Notes under the pieces: generated by a model
The model's input: only the letters and a program-made list of their open reading frames with translations
The model's database searches: none
Told to the model about the DNA's origin: nothing
Assembly: GCF_900167945.1 (NCBI RefSeq)
Contig: NZ_FUZA01000003.1
Location: forward strand, 186,001 to 250,000
Reading direction: 5' to 3'
Source of the DNA: Dyadobacter psychrophilus
GTDB taxonomy: Bacteria > Bacteroidota > Bacteroidia > Cytophagales > Spirosomataceae
Length of the DNA: 64,000 nt
Position numbers and translations under genes: made by a program
Shown: positions 9,592-19,032 of the stretch, one piece after another
Position numbering within the stretch: the first letter of the stretch is position 1
Layout of the letters: every line of letters begins with the position of its first letter

Positions 9592-9997
9592 GATAAGCCT
9601 GTAAGCCGGATTCTGTTACTCTCGATTGGCGAACCAACGTCGAGTTCCTACCATTTATCCAGGATTTTGGTCACCCAAAACCTCTAACGATCTACCCGTG
9701 TCAATGTCCCGGAGGACGGGGACGAGCAGCCCCACGGATTGACACCTATTTGATCTTTCAGCTCGTAAGGTTTACCCTGCCCCTTTGGTCACCCAAAGGG
9801 CGGTGGTCTCTTACTCCACCATTTCACCCTTACCTTGACACATAAAAAACATGCCAGGGCGGTATAATTTCTGTGGCACTTGCTGTCAGCAATCCGTCTC
9901 CGGCCTGCTGCCTTCCCGTTAGGAAGTACGATGCTCTCTGCTGCCCGGACTTTCCTCCCCGGCCGAAACCGCAGCGGTAGGTCAGCTTATTCCTTTC
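9592..9997 (-). ncRNA. rnpB: RNase P RNA (bacterial, class A-like)
   Basis: The catalytic RNA of ribonuclease P, which trims the 5' leader of tRNA precursors. On the minus strand the hallmark GAGGAAAGTCCGGGC occurs near 9945-9960, and the 3' part contains ACAGAATCCGGCTTA. The ends pair as helix P1 (ATAAGCT near 9990 with GGCTTAT near 9595), giving a length of about 400 nt. No protein frame of credible content covers the region. Exact ends are estimated from the P1 helix and from the -7 box just upstream. Confidence 0.93.
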
Positions 9998-10006
9998 CTC
10001 TGACCA

Positions 10007-10014
10007 CAAAGCTA
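10007..10014 (-). promoter_or_regulatory. -7 box of the rnpB promoter
   Basis: TAGCTTTG on the minus strand matches the Bacteroidota -7 consensus TAnnTTTG and lies about 10 bases before the expected 5' end of RNase P RNA. I see no good -33 element at the right spacing. Confidence 0.5.
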
Positions 10015-10101
10015 AGAAATACTTTCTTTCGATCAGCAGTCAATATACTATTAAAAGTAAAAAATTATGGTAAAGACGCGGATTTTTGTCGAAATTTTGT
10101 T

Positions 10102-11562
10102 TCAAATTCCCTTTAATCCGTTGACCTTCAAATTAACATTTCCATTCGCAAATACAACAGAATAAAGGTGTTCCGGTGTTAAATAAACCTTGTCCGGTGT
10201 AATATCCGTTAAGCTGCCCCGCAAAATGACACCTTCGGTTACTTTCAGGTTTGACAATGCTTTTTGGATTGTTTTTTTCGCATCGCTGATCTGCGCGCCA
10301 ACCGGAAAAACCATTTTTCGCTCCATCATTCTGCTAAATTGTCCTTGTAAAAGCCAACCTGCAGTTTTCACAATAGAGTTTCTCGTATCCAGGTCATAAT
10401 CAAGTCCTTTGAGCGACAATTGCTGCGTTATGGGGTCGTAAGAAGGCACTCCTTTCAAATAAATATCTCCATTAATGCTTCCTTTTAAACCAGCTTTGAT
10501 CACCAACTTTTCGTTTTGACCATACATATCAATAGAGGTAACCTCTACATTATATTGGCCAGCCAGGAAAGAAAACTTTTCCCCGGCAAACTTTGCAGTC
10601 GCGAGGCGAGCAGCCTCCGCATAGGAAACCACGCTGATCAAACCCACCTTAAAATCTTCTGAAACCTTGCTTACAATCTGCAAGTCCGGCAATTTTAAAA
10701 CGGCAGGAATTGCTGGCTTGTGTGCAGAGGTAATTGTTTGCGTGTAGCCTTTAATGCCTATGACAGATCGAAGAATGTTGTTTTTAGCAAGTAAAGGTGT
10801 CATTACAACAGCCGTGGGCACAATTGCCAGCCAAGTGTCGAACTCTTTTGACAATAAAACAGGCTGCCGGGCAATGTTCCAGGCCAGTTCCGCATTCTTT
10901 TTTAGCTCAATGTTGCTGGCCACCTGCTCGTCAATGGCCTCTGTAATCTTATCAAAATTTTTATTCAAAAGGCGGCTTGCCATACTTTTGATCGGAATGT
11001 TAATGCCCGCGACCTTAATGTTCGGGTCGGAGATCCAATCGTAGCTATCTACATAAGTTTCTGATTTGATAGCCCAGTTGGAAGAGATGCCAATCTTTGA
11101 GATAAGCCTGATCTTGATAGAAAACTCTGTATCCTTATATCCGGACATGGTAATGCCCAAAGGACTAATCTTATAACCTGCACTAACCCAGATTTTAAGC
11201 GGAACTTCAAACAAAAAAGAAGAATCTATCGCAACGACCTTAATGGGGCTTATTTTCCAGACTTTGGCTTTTAGATTGTCGTTATCCTCATCCTCATAGC
11301 TGTTGTCTTCATATATCAACCCCTTGATTTTCGCATTGATCTGATTTTCTATTTCGGAAATGGGGATTTCCACCGGAACATTCAGCACAGACAGGTGCTT
11401 CTCATTCTGGATCTGATTATCAGAGTACTTATATTCTTCCATAGGCGCTTTGGGGGAGGTGCTTTTAGAACGGCATTGCCATACGCTAAGCGCAAATACC
11501 ATTGCAAACAATACATTCAGGCAATTAACGAGCCACTTATTTAATCTTAACGAGGGTTGCAC
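10102..11562 (-). CDS. DUF4403 family lipoprotein
   Basis: A 486-residue predicted lipoprotein of the DUF4403 family. The N-terminus has a hydrophobic stretch ending in LSVWQC, a plausible lipobox with Cys at about residue 29, followed by a short charged spacer. The body has the DUF4403 pattern: an N-terminal ISEIENQINAKIKGLIYED segment, long amphipathic strands, and C-terminal KLVIKAGLKGSINGDIYLKGVP and RMMERKMVFPVGAQISDAKK. DUF4403 proteins are thought to be beta-rich envelope proteins related in fold to lipid-binding tubular proteins; no function is proven. The start is a GTG that overlaps the upstream Smr gene by 26 bases; an ATG at 11502 would also keep the lipobox but with a short leader. 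Confidence 0.75.
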   Translation of the reverse strand: MQPSLRLNKWLVNCLNVLFAMVFALSVWQCRSKSTSPKAPMEEYKYSDNQIQNEKHLSVLNVPVEIPISEIENQINAKIKGLIYEDNSYEDEDNDNLKAKVWKISPIKVVAIDSSFLFEVPLKIWVSAGYKISPLGITMSGYKDTEFSIKIRLISKIGISSNWAIKSETYVDSYDWISDPNIKVAGINIPIKSMASRLLNKNFDKITEAIDEQVASNIELKKNAELAWNIARQPVLLSKEFDTWLAIVPTAVVMTPLLAKNNILRSVIGIKGYTQTITSAHKPAIPAVLKLPDLQIVSKVSEDFKVGLISVVSYAEAARLATAKFAGEKFSFLAGQYNVEVTSIDMYGQNEKLVIKAGLKGSINGDIYLKGVPSYDPITQQLSLKGLDYDLDTRNSIVKTAGWLLQGQFSRMMERKMVFPVGAQISDAKKTIQKALSNLKVTEGVILRGSLTDITPDKVYLTPEHLYSVVFANGNVNLKVNGLKGI

Positions 11563-12520
11563 CGTATCCGAATTTTTCTTTTTGCGCGTCTTTAAAATAA
11601 TTTACGTGCTGGTTCTTCCCCAGCCTTTTATGTAATTCAGTCCGTAAAACGCCGCTTCCTGCGCCATGAATGAATGTTATTTCCTCCATTCCATTCGCTA
11701 TTGCAGATTCCAGGCTACTTTCGAAGGCCGAGAGCTGCGTTTTAAGGATAGAATCATTGGAAAGTGACCCCACATGTTTCGTCAGTTTTTCAATATGCAG
11801 ATCCACGACTTGCTCTGGCTTTTCCAAAACATGGGTTTCAGTCTTGCTGCCACCCATCAGGCTCGTTTTCAAATCATTGGAAAAATTTTCAGGGCTTGCC
11901 TGCACTTCCACTTTTGGGTTTTCCTCATCAATCTGATAGACAAAAGCCTCCTTTCCGAGCACAGGCGCTTTGCCTTTATTCTTGTAAAATGACTGCGCCC
12001 TGCATTTGATCCGTTTGGTTAAAGTCTGCGGCAGCGTATGGTTTCCTTCCCGGTAATAAAGCATTTTGAACTCAAATGTAGGCCATGTTTCAAAATCCTT
12101 CATGATCAGCTCCGACAGTTTTTGAGCAGTGCGCGGTTGCAGCACGCCACCGGCTAAACCAGTGCTAACCTGCTCGTTGATAGCGACCGCCGTGAACGGC
12201 AAAATCCAATCCGAATTATTAATGATATGCATCGTTACTGCGCGATCGTTACTGGCAACAAAAGCCAGATAAATGCCTTTTTCCGCGAACGGTGCATTTC
12301 TAGGCACTATAATGTCCTGCTGCGAACCAATTTTCCTGGAATCCTGCTCCTTGACAAGGCGTTGGCCTTCAACGGGTGAAATGGTAACGATCTCATTCCG
12401 TAAAACGGGAATGCGAAATCCGTCTTCAATCTCTATTTCAACAATGTTTCCGGGCAGAAACGCATATATGACGCCTTCTTCCCGTCCGTGCACAAGTCTG
12501 ACTTTATCTCCTATATTCAT
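11537..12520 (-). CDS. DUF2027 and Smr domain protein
   Basis: A 327-residue cytoplasmic protein. The ATG at 12520 starts MNIGDKVRLVHGREEGVIYAF, a beta-barrel DUF2027 N-terminus found in Bacteroidota Smr proteins; earlier in-frame ATGs give an unconserved leader. A middle domain at about 70-190 (YLAFVASNDRAVTMHIINNSDWILPFT) is the rest of DUF2027. The C-terminal ~80 residues are an Smr domain with VDLHIEKL and the FIHGAGSGVLRTELHKRL loop, a nucleic-acid endonuclease or nicking module also found at the C-terminus of MutS2. No MutS ATPase is present. Recent work links several stand-alone Smr proteins to ribosome rescue and mRNA cleavage; whether this applies here is unknown. Confidence 0.82.
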   Translation of the reverse strand: MNIGDKVRLVHGREEGVIYAFLPGNIVEIEIEDGFRIPVLRNEIVTISPVEGQRLVKEQDSRKIGSQQDIIVPRNAPFAEKGIYLAFVASNDRAVTMHIINNSDWILPFTAVAINEQVSTGLAGGVLQPRTAQKLSELIMKDFETWPTFEFKMLYYREGNHTLPQTLTKRIKCRAQSFYKNKGKAPVLGKEAFVYQIDEENPKVEVQASPENFSNDLKTSLMGGSKTETHVLEKPEQVVDLHIEKLTKHVGSLSNDSILKTQLSAFESSLESAIANGMEEITFIHGAGSGVLRTELHKRLGKNQHVNYFKDAQKEKFGYGATLVKIK

Positions 12521-12580
12521 ATTTTTATTCTGATTGAAAGAATGCTGTACATTGTACGACATTCGTTTTAGCAACAATTG

Positions 12581-13534
12581 TTAAAAGTAAAACGGTTTAA
12601 AATCGATGCCTTTTTTGCTGATTTGTAAAGCCGGGGCGGGAATTTTGATTGAATTGGCAAAGAAACCTATCGTCCTGACCAGCTTACTCTTTGTTTTTAT
12701 TTTAGTCAAATCAATGTCAAGAGACAAATAATACTGACGATAAGGACGGTAACCCCGTTCGATGCTCGTCTCTTTTTCGGCAGAAACCATGTCCTGAATG
12801 CCGTAACCAACCGAAAGACAAAGCCATGCAGGCCAGCCGCTGTTTTTAAAGAATGTTCCCGGACTGCCTGAAAACCAGTAAGTCTGACCATTATAATCTT
12901 TCAGCCAGCTTTCCGAACGGTTGCTACCCAGCAGTTCCGGCCTTACCTTTGACAATGATGTGTAGTGAAAAGAAAACTTTGGTTGAATTCGCACTTCATC
13001 CCAGAGTGCGATCTGGCCCAAGTAGATAACCGATCCCGAAATATTAGCGATCATATCCCCTGGCGAGAAGCCATAATCGGGTGAAAAACCATCCAATATT
13101 TCAATTGGCGTCTGGAAAATTATACCTGAAATAGCGCCATATACCAACATTTGACGTTTCGAAATTCCCGTCTTTTTGTATAGTTCCGCTGTGTGCCTTG
13201 CAATCTGATACGATGTGTAAACGTGCCCCATTTTGTCCATTTGAAGCCACTCGCCAGAATCGTCCTTAAATGTGAACGTTGTCAGCGGGTTTTTGTACCA
13301 GGATTTACTGAGGCCATAGATCGTTCCCAGGTAAAGCGCAGACTGTACTGCAAAAATACCCCTTAACAATGCATAATTGGGCTTGACGACTGTAATTGAA
13401 TCTTTCGCAAGAGATTCAGTTTGCATAGAATCAGTCCTCATCGGATCCGTTTGTGCAAATACCGGATTAAGGATGCAAAAAGCGAAAACCAGCGGCAGAG
13501 ATAATCGCAGGAAAGGCGCTTTAATATCCACCAT
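12581..13534 (-). CDS. DUF2279 family exported protein
   Basis: A 317-residue protein of the DUF2279 family. With the ATG at 13534 (MVDIKAPFLRLSLPLVFAF) it has a signal peptide ending in NPVFAQ. The body has the family's hydrophobic helices and conserved segments: YGLSKSWYKNPLTTFTFKDD, the MDKMGHVYTSYQIARHTAEL stretch with a conserved His, IFQTPIEILDGFSPDYGFSP and DMIANISGSVIYLGQ. It is probably an envelope protein; the function is unknown. It overlaps the upstream VWA gene by 14 bases, so the two are cotranslated. A longer start at 13561 would overlap more and spoil the signal peptide. Confidence 0.75.
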   Translation of the reverse strand: MVDIKAPFLRLSLPLVFAFCILNPVFAQTDPMRTDSMQTESLAKDSITVVKPNYALLRGIFAVQSALYLGTIYGLSKSWYKNPLTTFTFKDDSGEWLQMDKMGHVYTSYQIARHTAELYKKTGISKRQMLVYGAISGIIFQTPIEILDGFSPDYGFSPGDMIANISGSVIYLGQIALWDEVRIQPKFSFHYTSLSKVRPELLGSNRSESWLKDYNGQTYWFSGSPGTFFKNSGWPAWLCLSVGYGIQDMVSAEKETSIERGYRPYRQYYLSLDIDLTKIKTKSKLVRTIGFFANSIKIPAPALQISKKGIDFKPFYF

Positions 13535-15596
13535 GATACTTTCTAAGGCCCCATTCGGCACCGAGAAGCAAAACCAGAAGGAAAAACAGCCATTTCATAT
13601 AAATGATTTCAACCATTTCCTCGCTGCTATCCAGCCGGTCGGAGGGGCGGTTTTCTTTTAGTTTTGATATAAAATCTGCAAAAGTTGCAGGCGTTGTAAA
13701 TGTTCCGCCGGAGCGGCTCGCGAGCTCACGAAGCATTCCAAAATCGGCCGTGGTGTTATTTAATTCAAGATCGGCATTGCTGATTACAAACTGCCCGTTC
13801 ACCTTTTCCGGGCCCGAACGCAAAGAAGTCGACGCGGCAAAACGGTAAACGCCGTCCGACAATCCACTCACATTGAACCTGGGATTTTCCTTTGAATGCG
13901 TGTAAGTAAATTGCCGCGTCACGCCTTTTTCATTGGTAACATCCAGTTTCACTTCCTGTCCAAAGATCGGTTCATAAATGTCATTGTAAATTTCCGTCTG
14001 GAACACAACCTGCTCCCCGGCCTCAAACTCATTACGGACAGGGTAAACGCGGAATTTACGCTTATCCTCCCTAACTGAAAGCACCTGGATCAACTTCTGA
14101 AACAGATTATCAACCACCTCCTGCTTGTTTGTCTGTGCAAATTCCTCCTGTCTCCATTGCCAGATTCCTTCTCCCGCAAGCACAGCCGTTTTTTGACCTC
14201 CATTTGTATTCAGTACCAACAGCGGTTTACTCGTATTTAACGTTCCTACTTTTTGAAATAAAATGGTTTCAGTGCCGGAGGAAATGTTATAGTCGCCAAA
14301 AGGGACGGATAAGGGTGGAAGCCGTTCAAGCAGCTTCAATTGTTCGGGATCAAAGTTCAGTTGCTGAAAAGCCGGATTAAAGCGCGCTGTAACCTTATCA
14401 ACCTGATTATTCGTTGTATTAATGATCAGCGAACGGTTCAAAGAATTGGCCAGCGGCACAGCGGATTGATTGCCCAGAATAAAGAAAAGCGGCGTTTTGG
14501 ATTCAATAAAACTGCGAACCTGCGTGTTACCCAATCCCAGCACATTCGGGATCTGATGCAAAATGATCAGGTCGTAAGGTTTAGCCGTGGCAACTGGCGT
14601 ATTGGATATAGACAGGATTTTAATGTCCAGCTCGTAATTGTCATTGGCTTCAATAAGGCTGCGGATGCTCTTAATGTCAGGATGTGGCGCGAGTGCCATT
14701 AACAAAATTTTCTGCCTGCCGTCGATAATGTCAATGTAAACTTCTTTTTTGTTATTTCTGGGTGAAGTTTCGCCCGCCACGCCACTCAGTTCCAATGTAT
14801 AATGCTGAACGCCTTTTTGACTGGAAGACGCTTTGAAATCAACAGCCTTAAAGAATGAAGGCTTGTCAACCATCACTTGCTGGCTTGAAATGACACGGCC
14901 ATTTTGCTTTAATGTGATCGTCGTAGATTTTCCCGCAAGTCCATTAGCGGCTATTTCCGCGCGGATCGGAAACTCATTGCCGAGATATGCAATCCTGTTA
15001 CTGATCACGTCTTTGATCCTGATATCCAGATCCGGAACGGTGTCACCCACAGCCAACGTGCTCACTTTGAACGGAAAACGATTATAAGCCGGAGAAATGC
15101 CTTGATTAACAATGCCATCTGAAAGCAAAACCACATCTGTAAGATTTCTGCCTTCAAAGTTAGTTTTCACGGTTTGCAGCATTTCAGACAAATCCGTTTT
15201 CTTAGCATCGAAACGGATCGAATCAGGAACCGGCGAGCGGGAATCTTTGCCTAATGTTTGTACACTTACCTCAAAACCAGACGATTCCAAATCGGAAACT
15301 GCACTGGAAATTTGTTTCATCATTGCTGGCCCGGCACCTTTAACAGATTCCGAGTTATCAATCGCGAAAACGATTTTGGCCTTATCAACAGAGGTTTCGG
15401 TCTTACGAACCAGAGGGCCTAGCAGCAGAAAACAGATCATTCCTACGGTCAGTCCCCTCAACAATGCCAGCGCATAGTTCCATTTTTTTCCCCAGGGTGC
15501 CGTTGGCTGGTAAAGCACGAACGCGTAAGCAGCGCCTGCCACCAGACAGAAGACAATAAACCAGTAAGGGGTTTGGAAAATGAGTTCGGACCGCAT
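13521..15596 (-). CDS. Membrane protein with VWA-like domain
   Basis: A 691-residue membrane-anchored protein. Two N-terminal transmembrane helices (about 11-29 and 42-61) are followed by a von Willebrand A-like domain whose MIDAS motif D80-N-S-E-S84 (FAIDNSESVKG) is intact, with a second element VVLLSDGIVNQG. After it comes a glutamine-amidotransferase-like region of the kind seen in Bacteroidota VWA membrane proteins (KILLMALAPHPDIKSIRSLIE, DLIILHQIP), a beta-rich extracytoplasmic part and a C-terminal helix (KWLFFLLVLLLGAEW). Such proteins often sit near BatA/BatB or MoxR genes; none is in this window, so its role is open. Confidence 0.75.
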   Translation of the reverse strand: MRSELIFQTPYWFIVFCLVAGAAYAFVLYQPTAPWGKKWNYALALLRGLTVGMICFLLLGPLVRKTETSVDKAKIVFAIDNSESVKGAGPAMMKQISSAVSDLESSGFEVSVQTLGKDSRSPVPDSIRFDAKKTDLSEMLQTVKTNFEGRNLTDVVLLSDGIVNQGISPAYNRFPFKVSTLAVGDTVPDLDIRIKDVISNRIAYLGNEFPIRAEIAANGLAGKSTTITLKQNGRVISSQQVMVDKPSFFKAVDFKASSSQKGVQHYTLELSGVAGETSPRNNKKEVYIDIIDGRQKILLMALAPHPDIKSIRSLIEANDNYELDIKILSISNTPVATAKPYDLIILHQIPNVLGLGNTQVRSFIESKTPLFFILGNQSAVPLANSLNRSLIINTTNNQVDKVTARFNPAFQQLNFDPEQLKLLERLPPLSVPFGDYNISSGTETILFQKVGTLNTSKPLLVLNTNGGQKTAVLAGEGIWQWRQEEFAQTNKQEVVDNLFQKLIQVLSVREDKRKFRVYPVRNEFEAGEQVVFQTEIYNDIYEPIFGQEVKLDVTNEKGVTRQFTYTHSKENPRFNVSGLSDGVYRFAASTSLRSGPEKVNGQFVISNADLELNNTTADFGMLRELASRSGGTFTTPATFADFISKLKENRPSDRLDSSEEMVEIIYMKWLFFLLVLLLGAEWGLRKYHGGY

Positions 15597-15621
15597 GTGT
15601 TAAATGTAACGAAAAAACATG

Positions 15622-16368
15622 CTATGTCAACATACCGCCGTCCACTTGTAAAACCTGGCCGGTAATGTATCGTGAAAGGTCAGAAGCAAGAAAAACGCAC
15701 GCATCTGCCACCTCTTCCGGCTGCCCTCCCCTTTTCATCGGAATCGATTGCTTCCATTCTTCAACGGCTTTTGAATCCACGGCATCGGTCATTTCTGTTT
15801 CGATAAATCCGGGTGCTACGGCATTGGACCGAATGTTGCGAGAGCCCAGTTCGAGTGCGATGGATTTGGTGAAACCAATGATACCAGCCTTGGAAGCAGC
15901 ATAGTTGGACTGTCCTGCATTGCCGCTGATCCCAACCACCGAAGTAATGTTGATGATGGATCCGCTTCTGGCGCGCATCATGCTTTTGGTCGCTGCTTTG
16001 GTAAGATTAAAAACAGATTTCAGGTTAATCGTAATCACAGAATCCCATTGTTCCTCACTCATACGCATCAGCAGCCCGTCGCGCGTCACACCGGCATTGT
16101 TAATCAGCACGTCCAGTTTGCCGAAGTCAGCGATAACATCCGTTACTAGCTGATCCGCAGCCTGGAAATCAGACGCATCCGAACGGTAACCTTTTGCCCG
16201 TACACCGAATTGTTCCAGTTCTTTCGCCAGCGCCTCCCCTTTTTCAACACTTGATAAATAGGTAAATGCAACGTCAGCCCCTTCCTGAGCCAGGCGCAAG
16301 GCAATGGAACGACCGATACCACGTGATGCTCCGGTTACCAACGCGACTTTATTGTCTACTAATTTCAT
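15622..16368 (-). CDS. fabG: 3-oxoacyl-[acyl-carrier-protein] reductase FabG
   Basis: FabG reduces 3-oxoacyl-ACP to 3-hydroxyacyl-ACP with NADPH in each round of type II fatty acid synthesis. The 248-residue protein starts MKLVDNKVALVTGASRGIGR, with the cofactor loop TGASRGIG at residues 12-19, NNAGVTRDGLLMRMSEEQW (the NNAG motif and the FabG-typical TRD), and the Ser...YAASK catalytic triad. The C-terminal FIETEMTD and YITGQVLQVDGGM segments are FabG-specific among SDRs. The ATG at 16368 is chosen because the promoter's -7 box is 37 bases upstream; the 22-codon in-frame extension would begin upstream of the predicted transcript. No other fab genes are adjacent. Confidence 0.93.
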   Translation of the reverse strand: MKLVDNKVALVTGASRGIGRSIALRLAQEGADVAFTYLSSVEKGEALAKELEQFGVRAKGYRSDASDFQAADQLVTDVIADFGKLDVLINNAGVTRDGLLMRMSEEQWDSVITINLKSVFNLTKAATKSMMRARSGSIINITSVVGISGNAGQSNYAASKAGIIGFTKSIALELGSRNIRSNAVAPGFIETEMTDAVDSKAVEEWKQSIPMKRGGQPEEVADACVFLASDLSRYITGQVLQVDGGMLT

Positions 16369-16397
16369 AAATGGGAATAATTCTGTCAAAATGATTT

Positions 16398-16438
16398 TGG
16401 TGGACAAAAATAGGATTTTAAAGGCCACTGGCAAAAAA
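16398..16438 (-). promoter_or_regulatory. Strong Bacteroidota-type promoter of fabG
   Basis: On the minus strand TTTG (16435-16432) is followed after 19 bases by TATTTTTG (16412-16405), an exact match to TTTG-N19-TAnnTTTG. It places the transcript start about 30 bases before the fabG ATG. Confidence 0.65.
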
Positions 16439-16514
16439 GAACATATAGAAACCTTCTGAGTTGGCTTGCTGTTAAGCCACTACATTTAATTTTTGTTTAT
16501 TTAAATTGAAAGTA

Positions 16515-17228
16515 ATGGCAGAATCAATCAAGACAGCGCTCATAACAGGCGGCTCAAAGGGCATAGGTTACGGCATTGCAGAAGTGCTCATAAAAGAAGG
16601 CATACACGTGGCAATTACCAGCCGTTCAAAAGTAAGCGCCGACAAGGCAGCCGCTTCATTAAATCAAATCAAAGAAGGTTTTGCGATCGGCATTGAATCG
16701 GACGTGAGAAACCTGGACTCCCAGCAAAAGGCCGTGGAAACCGTTATTTCCAAATGGGGCCAGCTCAATTACTTCATTGCAAATGCAGGCGTAGGACATT
16801 TTGCGCCTATCAAAGATTTATCTGCCGAACAATGGCAGGAAACAATCGATATTAACCTGACCGGCGTATTTTTCAGCGCAAAAGCATCATTAGCAGCATT
16901 AACTGAAACGAAAGGCTATTTCATCAACATTGCCAGCCTTGCCGGCACAAACTTCTTTGCAGGCGGAAGCGCGTACAATGCCAGCAAATTCGGGCTGGTC
17001 GGCTTTTCGCAAGCCATGATGATGGACGTGCGGGAAGCGGGTGTGAAAGTCACAACCATTATGCCGGGTTCGGTTGCAACGGAATTCAGTGATCACAAGC
17101 CATCCGAAAAAGATGCATGGAAAATCCAGCCGGAAGACATCGGCCAGATCGTTTCCGATTTGATCAAAATGCCGGCGAGAACATTGCCTAGCAAAGTGGA
17201 AGTAAGGCCTTCCATGCCGCCGAAATAG
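16515..17228 (+). CDS. SDR family NAD(P)-dependent oxidoreductase
   Basis: A 237-residue classical short-chain dehydrogenase. It has the Rossmann loop TGGSKGIGYGIAE, NAGVGHFAPIKDLS, Ser at IASLAG and the catalytic YNASK. The C-terminal part (VKVTTIMPGSVATEFSDHKPS) resembles the YdfG/SDR group rather than FabG, and it lacks FabG's GGM ending. The substrate is unknown. The ATG at 16515 is preferred over one three codons earlier because the following MAESIKTALITGG reads directly into the domain. It is divergent from fabG, sharing a 146-base intergenic region, and is followed by a strong terminator. Confidence 0.85.
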   Translation: MAESIKTALITGGSKGIGYGIAEVLIKEGIHVAITSRSKVSADKAAASLNQIKEGFAIGIESDVRNLDSQQKAVETVISKWGQLNYFIANAGVGHFAPIKDLSAEQWQETIDINLTGVFFSAKASLAALTETKGYFINIASLAGTNFFAGGSAYNASKFGLVGFSQAMMMDVREAGVKVTTIMPGSVATEFSDHKPSEKDAWKIQPEDIGQIVSDLIKMPARTLPSKVEVRPSMPPK

Positions 17229-17245
17229 GTTTTTTAAGCACATTT

Positions 17246-17292
17246 AAAACGGGTTCAGGAAGTTTAATGCTTTGTTGAACCCGTTTTTTTAT
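17246..17292 (+). terminator. Rho-independent terminator after the SDR gene
   Basis: A 12-bp perfect stem (17246-17257 with 17276-17287) with an 18-base loop and seven T. It may also serve the converging permease gene weakly. Confidence 0.8.
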
Positions 17293-17302
17293 ACATTAAA
17301 AT

Positions 17303-18373
17303 TTAAACCCTGTACCATTTCGGATAAGCCATAAAAGCAAATGCTATAAACATTACAGCAATGATCAGAACAGGAATTTTATATAAAATCAATAAAGTCA
17401 GCCCGATAAAACCGAAAAGGAACGCCTGCATACATTCTTCGAGCAACCCTTCTTTTTTGTAGAAAAATAAATGCGCCGTGACCAGAACAGACAGCCCTAA
17501 AATGTAAAGCTGCATGATTTCAAACAAGGACAATGCACCATTACGCACGCTAACAAGCGTTTCCGGGATGATAATAATGGCATGAATCAAAAATATCCGC
17601 CGTATCCGCCGCCACCGCGACACCGGCAACGACCTTCCCCAAAGCCAGGTTTCACTTTCCCATTTATATAATTCAAATGAAATCCCAATGTTCAGCAGAT
17701 AAGCCAGCGACAAACCGACAGCCGGAAGCCGAAGGTCGTATTGATCTGTTGAATAGTAAAGCAATGTGCCCAATGTGAACAACATAGCCCCTATCTTACC
17801 AGCCAGTAATGTCACGCCTTTCTCCTGAAACAACCACTCGAGCGACCACCAGGTCCAGGAGTTGAAGCGCTTGAAAGGCCATTTGAAGAATCGCTTTTTA
17901 CTTTTCTCAATAAAAAATTGCGGGTTCCTGATCCGCCACTCTGCCGCCATTCCAATGGTAATAATCAGCAATAAATAGTATGGGAAAATCGGCAATAAGC
18001 CACTCAAAAGCTTGTCTTGAACGGCCACTGCAATCAAATAAACCCCATAGTAAATCAGCGGCTGTAAAAAACCAATCGCAAGAAGACTAAAACGCAAAAC
18101 ACGTAAAGGAAGCGGCCAGAGCCTTGTATTATATATAAATGTATAATCCGCATTCTTCCAGAGCTTAGTTAAAAACTGCGTGCACAATATTGAATATGCA
18201 AGCCAAATCGCCCCCAGATAGAGCATGCCATTGGATGCCGTCAGGAAGAAAACGGCGAATGCGTGATGCTCAGCCCCGCTTAGAAAACCAAAAAGAAGCG
18301 CCAGAAGGACAAAGAACATTCCTGCACGCTGCTTGAAAAATTCCGTAACGGTAACCAGCAGCAGTGTTTTCAT
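17303..18373 (-). CDS. Multi-helix membrane protein, probable ABC transporter permease
   Basis: A 356-residue integral membrane protein with about eight to ten hydrophobic helices (for example GMFFVLLALLFGFLSG, LYLGAIWLAYSIL, PYYLLLIITIGMAA, IGLTLLILYKIPVLIIAV). It has no recognised catalytic motif. Its ATG overlaps the stop of the upstream ATPase gene as ATGA, so the pair is translationally coupled and this protein is inferred to be the membrane half of a small ABC transporter. Substrate and direction are unknown. A basic loop around KKRFFKWPFKRFN is notable. Confidence 0.65.
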   Translation of the reverse strand: MKTLLLVTVTEFFKQRAGMFFVLLALLFGFLSGAEHHAFAVFFLTASNGMLYLGAIWLAYSILCTQFLTKLWKNADYTFIYNTRLWPLPLRVLRFSLLAIGFLQPLIYYGVYLIAVAVQDKLLSGLLPIFPYYLLLIITIGMAAEWRIRNPQFFIEKSKKRFFKWPFKRFNSWTWWSLEWLFQEKGVTLLAGKIGAMLFTLGTLLYYSTDQYDLRLPAVGLSLAYLLNIGISFELYKWESETWLWGRSLPVSRWRRIRRIFLIHAIIIIPETLVSVRNGALSLFEIMQLYILGLSVLVTAHLFFYKKEGLLEECMQAFLFGFIGLTLLILYKIPVLIIAVMFIAFAFMAYPKWYRV

Positions 18374-19008
18374 AAGTTCCCAACAGCGCTAAGTGTCTTA
18401 TTTTTTAAGACAAATGTTTCGGTGAGATCCAGCCCTTCGTCGCGGAAAGCCTCATGCGATGAAAGCAGGAACGTTGTGCCGTTGGCCCTGTATTGACGGA
18501 CCAGCTCAAAAAGTGCAACCCGTGCTTCCCGGTCGATGGTGATCAATGGTTCGTCTAGAATAATGACGGAAGGATTTCCCAGAAACGATACGGCAAGCGA
18601 AACTTTTTTAACCATTCCGCTGGAACAGCTGCCGAACGGCGTTTGCAGATAATTGATTCCTAATGCCTCAATAAGCATTTCAATTTGCCCTGCCGGACTT
18701 TTCTTTGCCTCAGCAACAAAATGGATCAGGTCGACCGGAGTTAAAAATGAAGGATATAAGGGTTCAGCTTCACCTAAATTGAGCTTCAACCTAAAATCAA
18801 CAGGATGTTTTTTCAAATCATATTGGCCATCGAGTACAAGTGAGCCGGTATATGGAAGCATTCCGGCGATCGTTCGGAACAATGTGGACTTTCCCGCGCC
18901 ATTTTCACCCTGAAGCCAGAAAATACCCTCACCAATTTCCCAGGAAGCAATATTTAATATCTCTAAATCGCCATACCGCTGGTGAAGGTCCCGGATCTGA
19001 AGGGTCAT
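18370..19008 (-). CDS. ABC transporter ATP-binding protein
   Basis: A compact 212-residue ABC ATPase. Walker A is GENGAGKST at residues 34-42; a degenerate signature SSGMVKKVSLA replaces LSGGQ; Walker B is VIILDEP, followed by the H-loop in LLSSHE. The short length and SSGM signature are typical of single-copy exporter-type ATPases in Bacteroidota (similar to CcmA/gliding-related ATPases in layout). It is coupled to the membrane protein gene by a four-base overlap. Confidence 0.85.
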   Translation of the reverse strand: MTLQIRDLHQRYGDLEILNIASWEIGEGIFWLQGENGAGKSTLFRTIAGMLPYTGSLVLDGQYDLKKHPVDFRLKLNLGEAEPLYPSFLTPVDLIHFVAEAKKSPAGQIEMLIEALGINYLQTPFGSCSSGMVKKVSLAVSFLGNPSVIILDEPLITIDREARVALFELVRQYRANGTTFLLSSHEAFRDEGLDLTETFVLKNKTLSAVGNL

Positions 19009-19032
19009 TTTAATGTGTAAAAAGATGATGCA

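Noticed and set aside
9592..9997. Short open frames in the intergenic stretch, such as one at 9880-10116
   Set aside because: The region is RNase P RNA; the frames show no protein-like pattern.
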